Shown here piece by piece: positions 12,831-27,500 of a stretch of DNA of 64,000 bases (position 1 is its first letter; each line of letters begins with the position of its first letter). The notes beneath the pieces are model-generated. The model saw only the letters and a list, made by a program, of their open reading frames with translations, did no database searches and was not told the origin of the DNA. The stretch spans positions 25,092,970 through 25,156,969 of the forward strand of contig NC_089851.1 of the NCBI RefSeq assembly GCF_036373705.1, read 5' to 3'. This DNA comes from Amia ocellicauda. Taxonomy: Eukaryota; Chordata; Actinopteri; Amiiformes; Amiidae. The translations under genes and the position numbers were made by a program.

Positions 12831-14767
12831 CTAAGTAGCTACAAGAATCCGGTACAATACATTAAATGAGGTCATATACAATAATGTACTCAATAATAAT
12901 ACCTTGAATGAATGAATGGAGTGACACACACCTGCCATTTGACACTACCTTTTCACTACGCAGTAGAAAAGCTGATATGAGGAATTACATGGCCAAATAA
13001 ACTACAGAGAAAATCATAAGAATCAGACAAAGCCTGAAGTACAGCCCTACACTTTTGAATGGAGGAATGGAGTCTTTAAAAAGCACTTGTCATGACCCAT
13101 TTAATCTCTCACTTGAAAAATAATCATGTAGCAGTTTAGTGTCTCCTGTCGCCATAGTGGTGGATGTGTTTGAAGCAGGGATTCTTAAACCTTTTTCTGC
13201 CCTTAACCCCCTAGGCTTAACCTGGCCAGCCATGAACCGCCACCCCAATTCAAACTCCTCGACTGGCTGATGCAATATTCACAAAGGGAAAAAAAGCATT
13301 ACATAATAAAAATGGACACATTGTATGTATGACTCCAGATATGCATGTTATTCAGTGTACATACATGCAAAGGTGAGTTATTTGACTTAATGTTTACAAG
13401 AGGTGTGCACCTTGTCTGGCAAGACTAAGAGCATGGTCGACACTCCCCTCTGTGCCATATATTTTAAAATATGTTATGAAAGGTATATTTAACATTTTTA
13501 ACAGTGGTTTACTCATCATGAAGCTGACACACATCTCAGTGTTTTACACTTCTGCTGCCATCTGCTGGTACATGTTAGTTTTAAAACAAGTGAGAGGTGA
13601 TACTGTTTGCACTGGTTTGCACAAACAATTTCCCTCTGAACACCAGCAGCACAATCTGGAGTAGGTTATATGTGACAGGTTTGCAGTTTGATACTCTGTT
13701 TACACCATGAACGTTACTTATCTTTCCCCCAAGTATTATAGTTTCCAAGGAAATCGTGTAACCTATAAAATCTGTTATTTGAAATAACAGATACTATGTA
13801 CTTAAAATGCCTGATTGCTACATATGTGCATTTCCATAAATTCAGGAGGTAATGTATCTTTCGTATCACTTAACATTAATTTGCATTATTACATTTTCAT
13901 TGGCAGATCATATGCACTCTTATGAATAATTAAAGTAAAACATATTAGATAAATTACACTACTGTACACTCTCTTTCAGTTCCCAGAGGTGTCATACTTT
14001 ATAACATAAATGTGATATTTGTTTAGCCTTTTTGTCTATTGGGAGTAATAACAAGCAATTTAAATGTGTGATATGAATACATAACATGTCAGGTTGTTTA
14101 GAATTATTTAGATAGATAGATGGATATTTGTTTAATTAAGTACACTCACAACCAAGGAGAACGTTCAATTTTGGCCCTGTCTGTAGGATGTAATGTTCTG
14201 TAAGTCTGACAAAATAATATATATTTTAAAAAATGTGTTCTATCCAATGAATACAAGTATATCAAAACAGAATGGCCAAATTGTGATATTGTTATTTAAT
14301 TCACCATTTAATTAATCAAATTACATATTTTTTTGCATGTTAATAAACATGGCACCAGTCATATTATTATAATGTTGATTAATTTAAATCTCGAGATGAG
14401 GGAGGTCATGCAGTACAAGTATGAATTCTGTAACTCACATTACATTTAAACGGTGTTATCCACAAACATTCTTCCAGTTTCAATATGACTACATAGACAC
14501 AATGATTTCATTTTCATTTTACTGCTGTACCTGTAACTGTAAGCACAACTGCTGAGAATGTCATTTCTTCTTTGTAAGTATTATATTTTCAATTGATGTT
14601 ATACCTTGAAATAAATTATGTAATTACCTGTATGCTCACTTCATTTTCTTATGATAAAAAATAAATTAAAAATAAAACAGAATGTGAAGTAGACATTATT
14701 GATTAGACTTGCAGTAACACTGGGGCCTTTTCCATTTGTATATATACATCATATATATATATATATA
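12831..14767. other. AT-rich intergenic region, no gene recognised
   Basis: Contains a short hAT-like start (GGGATTCTTAAACCTTTTTC at about 13178, then CCCTTAACCCCC) and otherwise AT-rich DNA. An upstream non-coding or signal-peptide exon of the next gene could lie here, but none can be shown. Confidence 0.4.
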
Positions 14768-16338
14768 CAGTGAGGGAAAAAAGTATTTGATCCCCTGCTG
14801 ATTTTGTACGTTTGCCCACTGACAAAGAAATTATTTTAATAGTATATAGTCTATAATTTTAATGGTAGGTGTATTTTAACAGTGAGAGACAGAATAACAA
14901 CACAAAAATCCAGAAAAATGCATTTCAAAAAAGTTATAAATTGTTTTGCATGTTAATGAGGGAAATAAGTATTTGATCCCCTATCAATCAGCAAGATTTC
15001 TGGTTCCCAGGTGTCTTTTATACAGGTAACGAGCTGAGATTAGGAGCACTCTCTTAAAGGGAGTGCTCCTAATCTCAGCTCGTTACCTGTATAAAAGACA
15101 CCTGTCCACAGAAGCAATCAATCAATCAGATTCCAAACTCTCCACCATGGCCAAGACCAAAGAGCTGTCCAAGGATGTCAGGGACAAGACTGTAGACCTA
15201 CACAAGGCTGGAATGGGCTACAAGACCATCGCCAAGCAGCTTGGTGAGAAGGTGACAACAGTTGGTGCGATTATTCGCAAATGGAAGAAACACAAAATAA
15301 CTGTCAGTCTCCCTCGGTCTGGGGCTCCATGCAAGATCTCACCTCGTGGAGTTTCAATGATCATGAGAACGGTGAGGAATCAGCCCAGAACTACACAGGA
15401 GGATCTTGTTACTGATCTCAAGGCAGCTGGGACCATAGTCACCAAGAAAACAATTGGTAACACACTACGCCGTGAAGGACTGAAATCCTGCAGCGCCCAC
15501 AAGGTCCCCCTGCTCAAGAAAGCACATGTACAGGCCCATCTGAAGTTGCCAATGAACATCTGAATGATTCAGAGGAGAACTGGGAGAAAGTGTTGTGGTC
15601 AGATGAGACCAAAATCAAGCTCTTTGGCATCATCTCAACTCGCTGTGTTTGGAGGAGGAGGAATGACCCCAAGAACACCATCCCCACCGTCAAACATGGA
15701 GGTGGAAACATTATGCTTTGGGGGTGTTTTTCTGCTAAGGGGACAGGACAACTGCACCGCATCAAAGGGATGATGGACGGGGCCATGTACCGTCAAATCT
15801 TGGGTGAGAACCTCCTTCACTCAGCCAGGGAATTGAAAATGGGTCGTGGATGGGTATTCCAGCATGACAATGACCCAAAACACACAGCCAAGGCAACAAA
15901 GGAGTGGCTCAAGAAGAAGCACATTAAGGTCCTGGAGTGGCCTAGCCAGTCTCCAGACCTTAATCCCATAGAAAATCTGTGGAGGGAGCTGAAGGTTCGA
16001 GTTGCCAAACGTCAGCCTCGAAACCTTAATGACTTGGAGAGGATCTGCAAAGAGGAGTGGGACAAAATCCCTCCTGAGATGTGTGCAAACCTGGTGGCCA
16101 ACTACAAGAAACGTCTGACCTCTGTGATTGCCAACAAGGGTTTTGCCACCAAGTACTAAGTCGAAGGGGTCAAATACTTATTTCCCTCATTAACATGCAT
16201 TTTTCTGGATTTTTTTGTTGTTATTCTGTCTCTCACTGTTAAAATACACCTACCATTAAAATTATAGACTGATAATTTCTTTGTCAGTGGGCAAACGTAC
16301 AAAATCAGCAGGGGATCAAATACTTTTTTCACCCACTG
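14768..16338 (+). mobile_element. Tc1-like transposon, near full length, TA-flanked
   Basis: A 1571-bp element flanked by TA on both sides (14766-14767, 16339-16340). Long terminal inverted repeats of about 215 bp contain two copies of the TATTTGATCCCCT binding-type motif (near 14788 and 14970; in reverse near 16167 and 16312), an IR/DR layout as in Sleeping Beauty-type elements. The transposase lies between them. A perfect palindrome (arms 15008-15051 and 15061-15104) precedes the start codon. Confidence 0.95.
15147..16159 (+). pseudogene. Tc1 transposase, one frameshift
   Basis: Cut-and-paste DD34E transposase. The first frame, from [19 protein letters not shown], holds the paired-type helix-turn-helix DNA-binding part. 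The second frame (15590 on) holds the catalytic part: [16 protein letters not shown] and [11 protein letters not shown], ending NKGFATKY. The two frames are offset by one base near 15545, where a run of T appears one base short in the AAGTTGCC context. Apart from this the protein is intact (about 337 codons), so the copy is recent and was probably active not long ago. Confidence 0.92.
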
Positions 16339-16436
16339 TATACACAGATGAGTTGTTAAACCATTTTCAAATAAATTATGATTTTTTGGTTGCTCTCTCT
16401 CAGTTTTTCTAATTCATATAATTAATATCATAGTTT

Positions 16437-19400
16437 TTGTGTGAGTCTTTCACAATAACTAACATTATAAGTGCTTGTGTAGTTTTTCTGTATCTCTTAA
16501 GCTGTAGTAAAGCCATCGCTGAGATAACTGCAAATTGTGGGAAAGACACTATAATCACCTGTCCAATGAAGTCTGAACAACAAATCCAATACAGAGCATT
16601 AAGCTGGTACAAGGTAAGAATAAATAAATGATTACATGCACACATTTAATGGTGATTAATTAAATATATAACTTTATATTTTTTTATCATTTTGATAAGG
16701 GTTCAGTTTAATAAAAATCACTGTACTGTATATGTATGTGTATGAAATATGGAGAACCCTTTGGAAATAAATATCAGGCTCCCAGGTCCTGTTTGAAAAA
16801 TTTTGTAATTAATATGAATATGTATGTGCCAAAAAAACATAGTGATTGTAGTGCACATATCATTCCTTTCCCTATATAGACAAGGCTGGAAACTAAAAAC
16901 TAACGATAAACAAGTTGAACTGACTCAAAAGCACAACCCAGCAATGATGCAAAGAAAATATGTGTGATTTATGTACTGAAGGAGTTGAAACTGAAATTAA
17001 GTAACTTTGCCCAGTAGGCCTATACATTTTATCAAACAAATTTGTACCTAATAATGGAGAAAGGAAGCCAGAGCTGGGTGCAAGAAACTGAGTATAGAAC
17101 TAGACTTTTTGTGTATATAAACTTAGAAATGCAAACACACATAGAATACACATGGCAACCTCGCCATTCTAGTAGACAGACATCTGATCAGTCACAGCAA
17201 ACCCTTGGACTGTATTTAGTCTCTCATCCCATGCAGAACCACTGCCTTCCCACTTCATTGGCCTGTGGATTTTTTTTTTGCCCATCACCTATGTCTCTTT
17301 ACACTCAGCCCCATTGTTTTGAACCCGCCAGTGGGTTGAAATATATCTATTAATAACTCTGGCATTATTATAGCCGGATACAACCCTTACATCCCTGGAA
17401 ACTAGAGATGTGGGGCTTTCAAATGATGCAAGATTGTTAAGATCGTGCAAAGTAGAGGAAAACAAATTACTTGAGTTCGAGAATTGGTATTTTTAATTTA
17501 TTACTCCTTAATTTTTCACCCAGTTATAGTTTTACTAGCACTCCAAGAAAACAGTGTCTGATCCAAAACATTTTGTCCAAAACATGTTCATAAAAATCAT
17601 TAATGTCATAATTCATCATTCAAACTTTTGCTATTATTTATCTTGAAAAAAGGTGATAGTGTTGCTATAAAGTGTCTCTAATCACGATCCACAATGCAGA
17701 AACTGATTCTGTAGTTTGTATGCTTTCATTTGAGTGGTCCCACATGCATAATGCAATAATGGCCCTTTTGTGCGAATTTTATGGTACAATTTTTCTCAAG
17801 ACTTTTCTACACATAGGCTAGGCTCTTTCAAATGCACATTATTCCTTCATGTTGTATGCTATTTTCACCTAACAACTTCTACAAGTTTCAATTTAAGGGG
17901 TATTTCAACAGACTTTAATGGTCACAAATGTCAAAATTTCTAAAAACGCATTCATGATTTTGTGAAAAAACTTGGTAGTACTGTAATATGGTTTGTCTAA
18001 TCATGATCACTTATGCAGAACATTATAATAGTTTGCCTATTTTCATTTCATAGGTGTCACATACCTGTATTCCTAATTATGTCCATATTAAAGACTTGCG
18101 CCTCTAAGAAGTTCTAACAGGCGAAAATGGGGAGTGTAAAGATATATATATATATATATATACAAAATTATCCTTTTAACAAGTTTATGCAAAGTGACTT
18201 GGTTAATAAGATTGGCTTCATAAACATTCGACACATGTAATGTTGTTACTTGATGTTGCCAGTGCTTTTATTGTACTATTGTATAATTTGTAGGTGATTG
18301 AAAACAATGGCTTGAATGGGATAATCCGTTTGAATCTGAGAACCAACTCAATTAGTGTGTACAGTGGTTTCAGACACAAAGTCAGTTTACCATCAGGGGA
18401 TGCCTTCTCAATGGAATTAAAAAACCTGACCCAGCAAGACAGTGGGATCTACAGGTGCTCACTGTGGGCGCCACTGGGACAACAGAACAAGGAAGAAGAT
18501 ATCAGATTAACAGTCACAGGTACTTTCATGGCAATCAAGACCACCTCCACCCCACATAATATATATTTTTTAACCATGGAAAGGCTCAAGTTTCAGTTCA
18601 TGTTTTTTTGGAAATCACCTTACAAGTCTGGCAGTCGAAATTCGTTTATGTGGACTTGGTAAAACTTTTAAAGATATGATTTATGAAATAAATAAATTAA
18701 TAAACTAGTTTATTAAATCAGGTGGATGAAGATTTAGGAAAAAACATTGCTACCAACTTATTAGCCCCTTTGGAAAATATCTGGGGTTTTTTTCTAAACA
18801 TGACTGTGAAGTCGCTAACAGTACACTCAAAATTGATGTGTAAAAATGTCAATCCGTTCATTACACATGACTAAGAACACAAGTTCTCTTTTACTAAGAG
18901 ATTGATACAAAAAAACAGCTATGTGTGGCTAAACTGTATTCATGAAAATGATTGTTGTTAATTCTTAAACTTCTCATAAGTTAATACCATATTCTTCTCT
19001 CTTCATTCATTCTTTATTTAAATTAATAATGAAGTAATGTGTTAAACCCCCTTCTGAAGATTAGACTGAGACTCTCCCTCAGCATGAAGGTGGATGTGAA
19101 AGGAGATTTGTCTCTCTCCATGTTAGCTGTGAAGTATTTCAATAGCTTAACCATAAGAAGCTTGGATAAGCCACTGACCATGTACTTCACTATATTGTAC
19201 TGCTAAAAAATAATGCAGATTCCTTTGATGTTTTATTATTTTTGGCTTTATCATACAGTGATTCACACAGCGCTCATCGTGTAAACACACGGCCTTATCT
19301 TGGCAGGACTGATTAAACACCTTCCCTCTCTGCCCCAGTAACCAGCAGTAGACATAGAGCTCATACAGGCCAACACAGTCAATACTATGTATGAATGGGA

Positions 19401-20271
19401 AGAGATGAGAGCTGACATGTTTTCATACTACTACTACCATACCTACTAATATTCATAGTAGTAAATATAGTAATAATATCATTTGAAAAGAATAGATATC
19501 ATTTGTCAGTTGTAAGATTTGTCAATGTAATGTCCCTGAAACTATAAAAAGGCATATTTGTATAAAGAAATTGAATGTGCTCAATTTGTGGAGTGGAGTG
19601 GAGTGTTTTCAGTTAACTTAGCTTTTTTTGCTTCATAAAGTTTTTTTTTTTTTGTAATTATGTTTTAAGTATTTTTTATGTTGTTATAAACTTTTTGTTT
19701 CTCTTATATAGGTTGTTCAAGCTTGACGGATGAAAGCCAGAATAAAAGGATGTACCTTGTTGGCACGTTAGGCTTAATGGCATTGTTTCCAACTATGATC
19801 ATTTTGTATTTGGTATATGTAAGTATTTGTTTTAGATAATTTTTTAAAGCTTCTTATGCTTTCAAATCATATCTAAACAGAGGAGGGAAGGGAATAAATC
19901 CTTTCAGGTATTTTTATGTTTTCCCTGAGCACAATGATTTATTATCAGCATCAATAATTCAATGGCTTTTGGAGGGGGGAACAGTGATTGTATGACTCAA
20001 ACTCTATCTCTGTTGAGATTCACCCAGACACAAGAAGCACCACAATGTATTGATGCAGAGCTTTTGTTCAGCCTATGAATAGGGCAGTGTTTTTAAAGGA
20101 CAAAGAGCTGACTTTATTTATTATAGCACCTATATTTTCTTTCAGAAATGGAACTTGAATGGATGCGTCTTCCTGGCCAAGAAGACACAAATTTATCTTA
20201 TTGAAAATCAGGAATACAAACGCTGCAAGAGTACACAAGGAATTCCAACACATTTTCTTTGGCATACATAA
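16437..20271 (+). CDS. cd83: CD83-like immunoglobulin V-set membrane protein
   Basis: CD83 is a dendritic-cell and lymphocyte surface glycoprotein with one V-set domain. Exons 16437-16613, 18294-18519, 19712-19818 and 20146-20271 join in phase to 211 codons, close to the 205 of human CD83. In order: a hydrophobic leader (ISACVVFLYLLSC), a V-domain with NCGKDTIITCP, ALSWYKV and the DSGIYRC pattern, an N-glycosylation site in KNLTQQD, a short stalk (GCSSLTDESQNKR), one membrane helix (LVGTLGLMALFPTMIILYLV), and a tail of about 42 residues. The start is less certain than the rest: a good acceptor-like TAG lies at 16506-16508 inside the leader, so an alternative first exon upstream of the Tc1 element is possible. 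AATAAA at 20513 is a likely polyadenylation signal. Other CD83-like paralogues cannot be excluded. Confidence 0.82.
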
Positions 20272-21426
20272 GCAGGAGAAAAATTGAATGTCTGGAAAAC
20301 AAACTTTCATTATCATGAATCCATGAAGGAAACTGATGCTTCACAAACTATAACTTTTGTCTTTAGAAACCAAATTTGGATGAGCAAGATAAACTGAATG
20401 AACTCTACTTTGCTATGATTATTAATATGTTTGTAGTATCTGTATGGAAATACATGGAATATAAAAGCAAAGAATGTTCATCAAAAAATACATACATGTA
20501 TACAAACATAATAATAAAAACAATATAAGCAATCACTAAACTGCATCGTCTGAGTCATTTACACAAAACATAACTCACTGTCGCAGAACACAACATTTTA
20601 ATCTAGGAATCTGCCGAGCTGTCCCTTCCCATCCCATCCCATCTATACTAACACCAGTGGTATTTCCAAGAATGTGTCACATGCATTACCACGTGCCTGC
20701 CACAAAAAGGGAATTACATACGACTTCACTTTCTAGTGAAATTATAAAAACATATTACGATTTTTTTTTTACAGGACTACTAAAGACTGTAGCAATGAAG
20801 TTGCTGTAAGCTTTTTAGATTCTAGATTACTTTATTGAATAATGTGACGAAAAGCAGACAAATACAAATACTAATACAAAAGTAAAATGGCCAAATTCAT
20901 GATGGTATGTATCAACCTCCACCTATTTTATGATGACTGAACCGGGGCGTTCTGTAACCTACTGGTTTTCAGTGTGAGAAGGTAAAAGCCTAAATATATC
21001 CTCTGAATCCAAGACTCCCTTATCTGTTCTAGCCCTGTTTCTCAGCTCAGAGCAGGACACTGTTTTCTTCCACACATGATGTGTATGGATTAACTTAGTT
21101 TCATGGGTATAAAATGATATCCTTTAAAGTATTAGTCACATTTTCCATGTTCAAAGGGGGGTTTCTTTTCCTTCATCGAGATAATAGAACACTTGTCCTG
21201 AGCAAGAATAAAAGATGTGGTATCAAACACCCCTCACATCAAAATATTAAACGAGTGTGTAGCTTGCAGAAATGTCAGTCGCTTAATTGAGTTCTACGCA
21301 CTATGCCCTCATACTGCAAAATTCTTCCTTCTCCTCCATTGAACCATAATCGTCCAAGCTAAATTAGGGACTGGCTCTGCTAAGATCTATCCATTTTACT
21401 TCAGAGTGACTACGGCTCATACAGAG

Positions 21427-24398
21427 ATGAATGCAATCAGGTAAGAGGATATTTCAAAGTTGTGACATTCAGTACATTAAATATGCAATCATTTATTTTA
21501 ATGGGGTAGACCGGACCTCTACAGTAGGTAAGCTTGTGTGTGTATATATTTGGTATTGTGTAATAGTTTTTATTAATTACAAATAATACAAATAAACTAC
21601 TAACAACACATATCTATGAGTATTTATGTTATTATTAATAATAACCACATTCTCATTTGTTATTAACATGTGTTTGCAATAATGTATTGTAATTATTGTA
21701 TATGTAGCTCTATCACATTCTGATATAAAACAAAATATTTATTGAAAACATTTTTAAATTATATATTGTAGTGTTCCTGTAATAAGTAAAATTCAGTGCA
21801 GCACCTCTTTTAGTGGTTTTTAATGTAACCTATTTAGGATATTGTTTATTATTCAGGTTGCATTACCAAAAATGTTTATTAACATTGTATAACAACAACG
21901 TAGTTAATTGAAGTATAACGCATATTTGTCCCAGTTACGTAATTTATCCTATTCCATTTTACTATCCACTTTCAGAAACGTTTTTGCGAAGAGCTGGTCT
22001 TCCGATGTCAAGCTTGATGGAAAGACAGCAATAGTCACTGGAGCCAACACTGGCATTGGGAAGGAAACAGCAAAGGACCTGGCCAGGAGGGGTACATATC
22101 ACATTTTTTTTTCTTTTGTTTTTATCAGGTACTGAAATGTGTAGATTTCTGTCTTGGAATTACATCTTTTACGTGACTGAAATACAGCATACTTAAAGGT
22201 TCAGTCATATACATTTCAGAGTAAGTGTGATGCATATGAGAAGTCATTAAATTGGTCAAAACTCATTGATGACCACAGATCAGTGTAAATGTTGATGAAG
22301 TAGAACTTGATAGCTTTTTCCAATGAGCAGGATTGTGCTAGTAGAGCAACTTCAGAATATTAAACACGCATAGCACTAACCTGGTAGTAAGTGTGTTTCA
22401 CCTCAGTAAATCTCAGAGCATGCAGTGCACAGATTAAACCAACATTTAACTCACTCTCCAATCTCAAAGTACAAACCCTGTACTCCATTGAGCCTTTTCA
22501 CTGCTGAATATTTGATTATTATTCGATTTTTATATTATCTTTGTAATATGTTACAGCATTGATGTTATGAATTGAGTATTTTATATAATTCTATGGGAAT
22601 TAGTGCTTTTTGTTCTTTGCTTGTTTTTACTGTTTAATTAACAAATAATGTGTTCCTTTAAAACATTTACATTATTTTTGTACACATTGTAACTAATAAT
22701 ATTCAATAACACTTTTAGTAATAAAGGGATGTATGTACCCTTAATTAAATTTCCATAGCTGCTGTGCTGCTGGGGAGGAAAGCAAATCAAATAAAATGCA
22801 GGGCTCTACCTATAACCTACCTACAATAAATTAAACTTAAAATTACATTTTAAAAAGGCAATTTAATAATTGGTGAACAGTTTACAGTATGTCTTTCTTT
22901 GTAAGACTATTTCTCCAGGTATAGAGCACTTGATCTGATCATCTAGTGGCTTTGTGTGTATTTTTAAATTGTTCTGTTTCATGTGAAAAGAGTAAACTTA
23001 GAGCTGCTCTTTCAGTGCGGGTAAAGAATACATGATCTGTACTGGCTAGCACTAGAGAAGATCCCTTGTCCTCTACAGGAGCTCGGGTGATTCTGGCATG
23101 CAGAGATATGGAGAAGGCTAAAGTGGCAGTTAATGAGATTATAGAAGAAACCGGGAATGACCGGGTCATTCCGTGCAAAATGGATCTCTCTGACACCAAG
23201 TCCATCTGTGAATTTGCAGAACAAATCTACAACAGTAAGTGTTTGTTTTGTTTTCCGAGGTGGCCTTTGGTTTAGGCATTTAAAACTAATGCATATTAAA
23301 TGTGTATTGCAGTTTTTTACATATTTTAGAACAAACTGAGCTGATAATACTGGAGAATATTGACATTAACAGCACTATGATATTGCATATTTATAGTTTA
23401 AGAGCATTTGTGCAGTGTTGTTTATGTTTCCAGAATTAATGCAGCTCTGAAAATAGTTCTGCAAGGAGAGAACTGAAGCTTGGCCAAGATCAGAACATCA
23501 TCCTACATGGCAGTTGGAAATAAAAGTATACTTTTTGGCAAGCTGTTTGTCTGAAGATTCTTTCATCTAGTTAATGCAAGGCCTATGTTACATTATCTAG
23601 GCAATGCGGGACCTCTAGCCTAAGGTGCCTGTATTTTTATACTTTATATGTATATTTCCCCAGAAACCTATAATATAATATAATATAATGCAAAATATGA
23701 TGCACAACTTTTTTTGCAATTTCTTTCAGTGGAGGAGCCAATTCATTTTTTAATTAACAATGCGGGAGTGGCAATGTGCCCCTATACCACTACAGCTGAT
23801 GGGTATGAAATGCAGTTTGGAGTCAATCATCTTGGTATGTACAGTATAGAGACTGAATTAAAGGGGATATCCATTTAAGCACCACTCCCATGCCTACTTA
23901 TGCCCTGTTTCCACCGTCTGTAGAAATTAGTTTTATTAGCAGCATGCAGTGGCGGTTCTAGAATATGTGGGGGCCCCAGGCAAAATAATTCCTGACGGGG
24001 GGGCGGACGGTGCTTTCGCCGGTGGGAGCGGGGGGGGGGAGTTTTCCCATTTGCCCCCCAGCCTGGGGCCCCAGGCAATTGCCTGGGATGCCTACCCCCT
24101 TGCAACACCCCTGGCAGCATGGAGTGAAATCCACAAACAGTTAATATCCGAGTGTATTAAAAACTTGCCAAACACAGATTTTACATGACCCGGTGAAGTG
24201 CCGTGACTGTATGATTAATCGTGAAACGTGTGTAATTTGTTTCAACTGTAACTTGACCTGGTTATAGTCGTCTGCTAAGTAAATTACAAATAATACAGCA
24301 AAAAGTGTTGTTTGCAGTTACAAATCTGCAGAAAGAGTAATACATTAAGGGAGTCAAGTTGTGCCTTTTAAAATACATATCTACTAGCAGAAATTATG

Positions 24399-24467
<69 letters not shown>

Positions 24468-24535
24468 GCAAATAGCAAATACATTTTGTTATTGTTGCAC
24501 ATGGAAAAGTGTTATTTTAGATGTTCTTTATATAT

Positions 24536-24571
<36 letters not shown>

Positions 24572-27500
24572 CTGTCAATTTATCAGGAACTGCTTATTGT
24601 AGGATTATCTATCTACATTGTGAGTGGTTTAGGATGTACATTATGTTTAGTGTTTGAAGGTGTATTACTCTTTGGTATAACTGTACATATTAAGGTGGCA
24701 GAAGAACATGCTTTCCCATGCAAAAATATGACCCTTCAATGTGAGATTACCATAAAATAATTCATGGTGGATGTTTGATTGACAAGATGACTCTTCTTTA
24801 TACCTAATGCTAATACACAATCAGATATTGTTTTCTTCATTTGTGAGTGATGGCTGGGTCAGAGTTTTAATTTGTCCAGGTCTACAAGAGTCCAATGCAA
24901 AAAATAAAATAAAGATTATTTATCTTACACAAGTTATGTTGTAGTGTAAGATATGTGTTTCTGATTTTAAATGTATCATTCTTTTCAAGCTGATACTCAA
25001 ACATTCCTCTGTTCCTTAATTTCCCAGGCCATTTTTTCCTCACGTTTTTACTGCTTGACCTATTAAAGCAGTCCGCTCCTTCTAGAGTCATCAATGTCTC
25101 TTCAGTCTCACACTACATGGGAAAGATTCAGTTTGATGACCTGAACAGTGAGAAGGATTACCACCCAGTGAAAGCCTATGTGCAGAGCAAACTGGCCAAT
25201 GTTCTCTTCACTCGGGAGCTGTCGAGAAAGCTACGCGGTAAGCCTTTAATACTTGAAAATGACTGGTCAGGAACCAAAAACAATAACAACAAAAAAAGTT
25301 ATACATAAACAAAAAAGTATTTAATCAGTATTTAATTCTGATGAGTAAACTTAAAACACTATGGTATATGGTATTTATTTAAAGCTTTACCCTAAATTAA
25401 GAGACAGAAGCAAAAATCCAGATGAATATTGCCCCAAGCAGTAGTCAACCAAGGCCAATGTTGCCTGTGCATGTGGTTTTCATACCACAGCAACACACTT
25501 GAGGGAGGCAGTTCGGTCCGATTGTAAAATTGTAATGCTATGGTGCTGCTCCACTGTGCCGAACTGGGGATGCAATCATAGCATCTCCAGAGTACAATAC
25601 TGCTGCACCAAAACAGTCAGCTCTCTGGCCAGGCTGTAGTTACGTGGGCTTACTAATTACAAGCTGATTGAGTGAAAATAACTTATCACAATCAGTAAAT
25701 GTGCAAAACCTGAGTAGATGGAATTGTGTGTCAAGCACTGTAATTAGGCATCAAAACTCTACAAACTGGGTAAAATATCTTGCTTAAGTGTATAAGAGCA
25801 GTATCTAACCTAGGATTTAACCAAGGTTTCTCTGCTTATAGAGCAAAGCCCTGACTACTACGCTAACTCTTGGTGTATGACTTGCAATCGGTACATGGGT
25901 GAACTTTGAGTTAGATCTGGGCCTTAGCTGTTAAGAGAAAAGTCTGAATTCTGATGAATATTTGCATAGGTATTAATAAATCACAATCGACCATCAACAA
26001 ATAATACATTGCCTTAGTTTGGAATGAATGGGCACAGTTTAATAAACTGTGGTGCCCACAAATTTATCCCACATTGCATTTGTTTTCAACTGTCTTCACT
26101 GGGGCTTCACACCATTCTAAAGTTTCTGCTTCACGAAAAGGTAAAGGCATTTCAATGTGAACATAATAGTACAATTTTGTTAACCAGTGGCACAGTTACT
26201 TAATAGTTATAATGGACAATCTGAATTATTGGTGTAAGTAGGTCATATACAACTTTAAAATGGATTTAAATCCATGTAGAATTCATTGGTCTCAGCATCA
26301 GGAATGCATGATGTTTTCTGTCACATCTTGCTTCTAGAATGTCCTCATGATTCTCTGTTAATGTGAATAATGAGGCTCATCGAAACTATTGTACTTTGTC
26401 ATGGTTATAGGGAAGATTTATGTAATACTGTATAATTCTCTGTATAAAGATAATCAAATAGAGGCAGAATACAGAAACTTTAAGATATAATCATTTTCAT
26501 ATAATTCTACTTTTATTTCCTTAAGGTCTGAATAGTTGTATCAACAGCTCTGCCCATAGCTGCCTGAGAATATTTCTGTCACTGTTATGAATATATGAAT
26601 ATGCAATTCACAATTCACTGCTTCATATGTCACAGGACAGTGTACTACAGGATAGAAATCACCACCATGCATCTTGAACATGATGAAATCCTTACTTTGA
26701 CATTAAGTTTATCTGCTATATAATTAATTCTACATGAATGAGTTGGAAACTTAATAAAACAATTATTTTGAGGTGCATGCCACAGTTTCTTATAATGTAG
26801 CTATGCTTACAGATATATATTTACTCTCTGAACCATTTATAAGATACTAATCTAAATCAAATCAAAACTATGACTTGCTCGTTCACTTGTGAATCAGTTA
26901 AAATTATTGGTGAATAATGACTAACTAATTTCCTGTTCACTATCATGTTTACAGGCACAGGAGTAACAGTGTATGCTGTAGATCCTGGTGCAGTTTACAC
27001 TGAAGCAATCCGACACATGAAACAATTCATCCAGATTTTCATAACCTCATTTAACTTCCTCATCAAAACACCAGCAGAGGGAGCCTACACCACACTGTAC
27101 TGTGCCTTAACCCCAGATCTGGAGAATGGAGGCTACTTCAGGTAAAAACATACAAATAAATAAATAATACAAAAAGCACTTTTTTATTAATCAAAGAGAA
27201 ATGGGTAAAGTAAATGAGGACATGTTCCATTCTGATATGTGTGGCTTATCCTTAACGAAAACTAAAATAAATAAATAAATAAAAAGACACAATAACGTGT
27301 GATTACTAATAATTGCACTACTTACAACATTGCTAATATTTAAACTAAAAATTTTCCATCATACCTTTTGAAAATGTATATATCATATTATAATCCACCA
27401 AAAAATGAATTCAAGCTATTCTGGCTCTTTTGGATTATGTTAAGTACTGTATCACTGCACTGGACCATTTATGTAGAGAATTTTGAAACTTAAATTTTGA

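Noticed and set aside
14545..14575. ATG followed by a strong GTAAGT donor, possible CD83 first exon
   Set aside because: Its phase does not fit the acceptor inside the CD83 leader.
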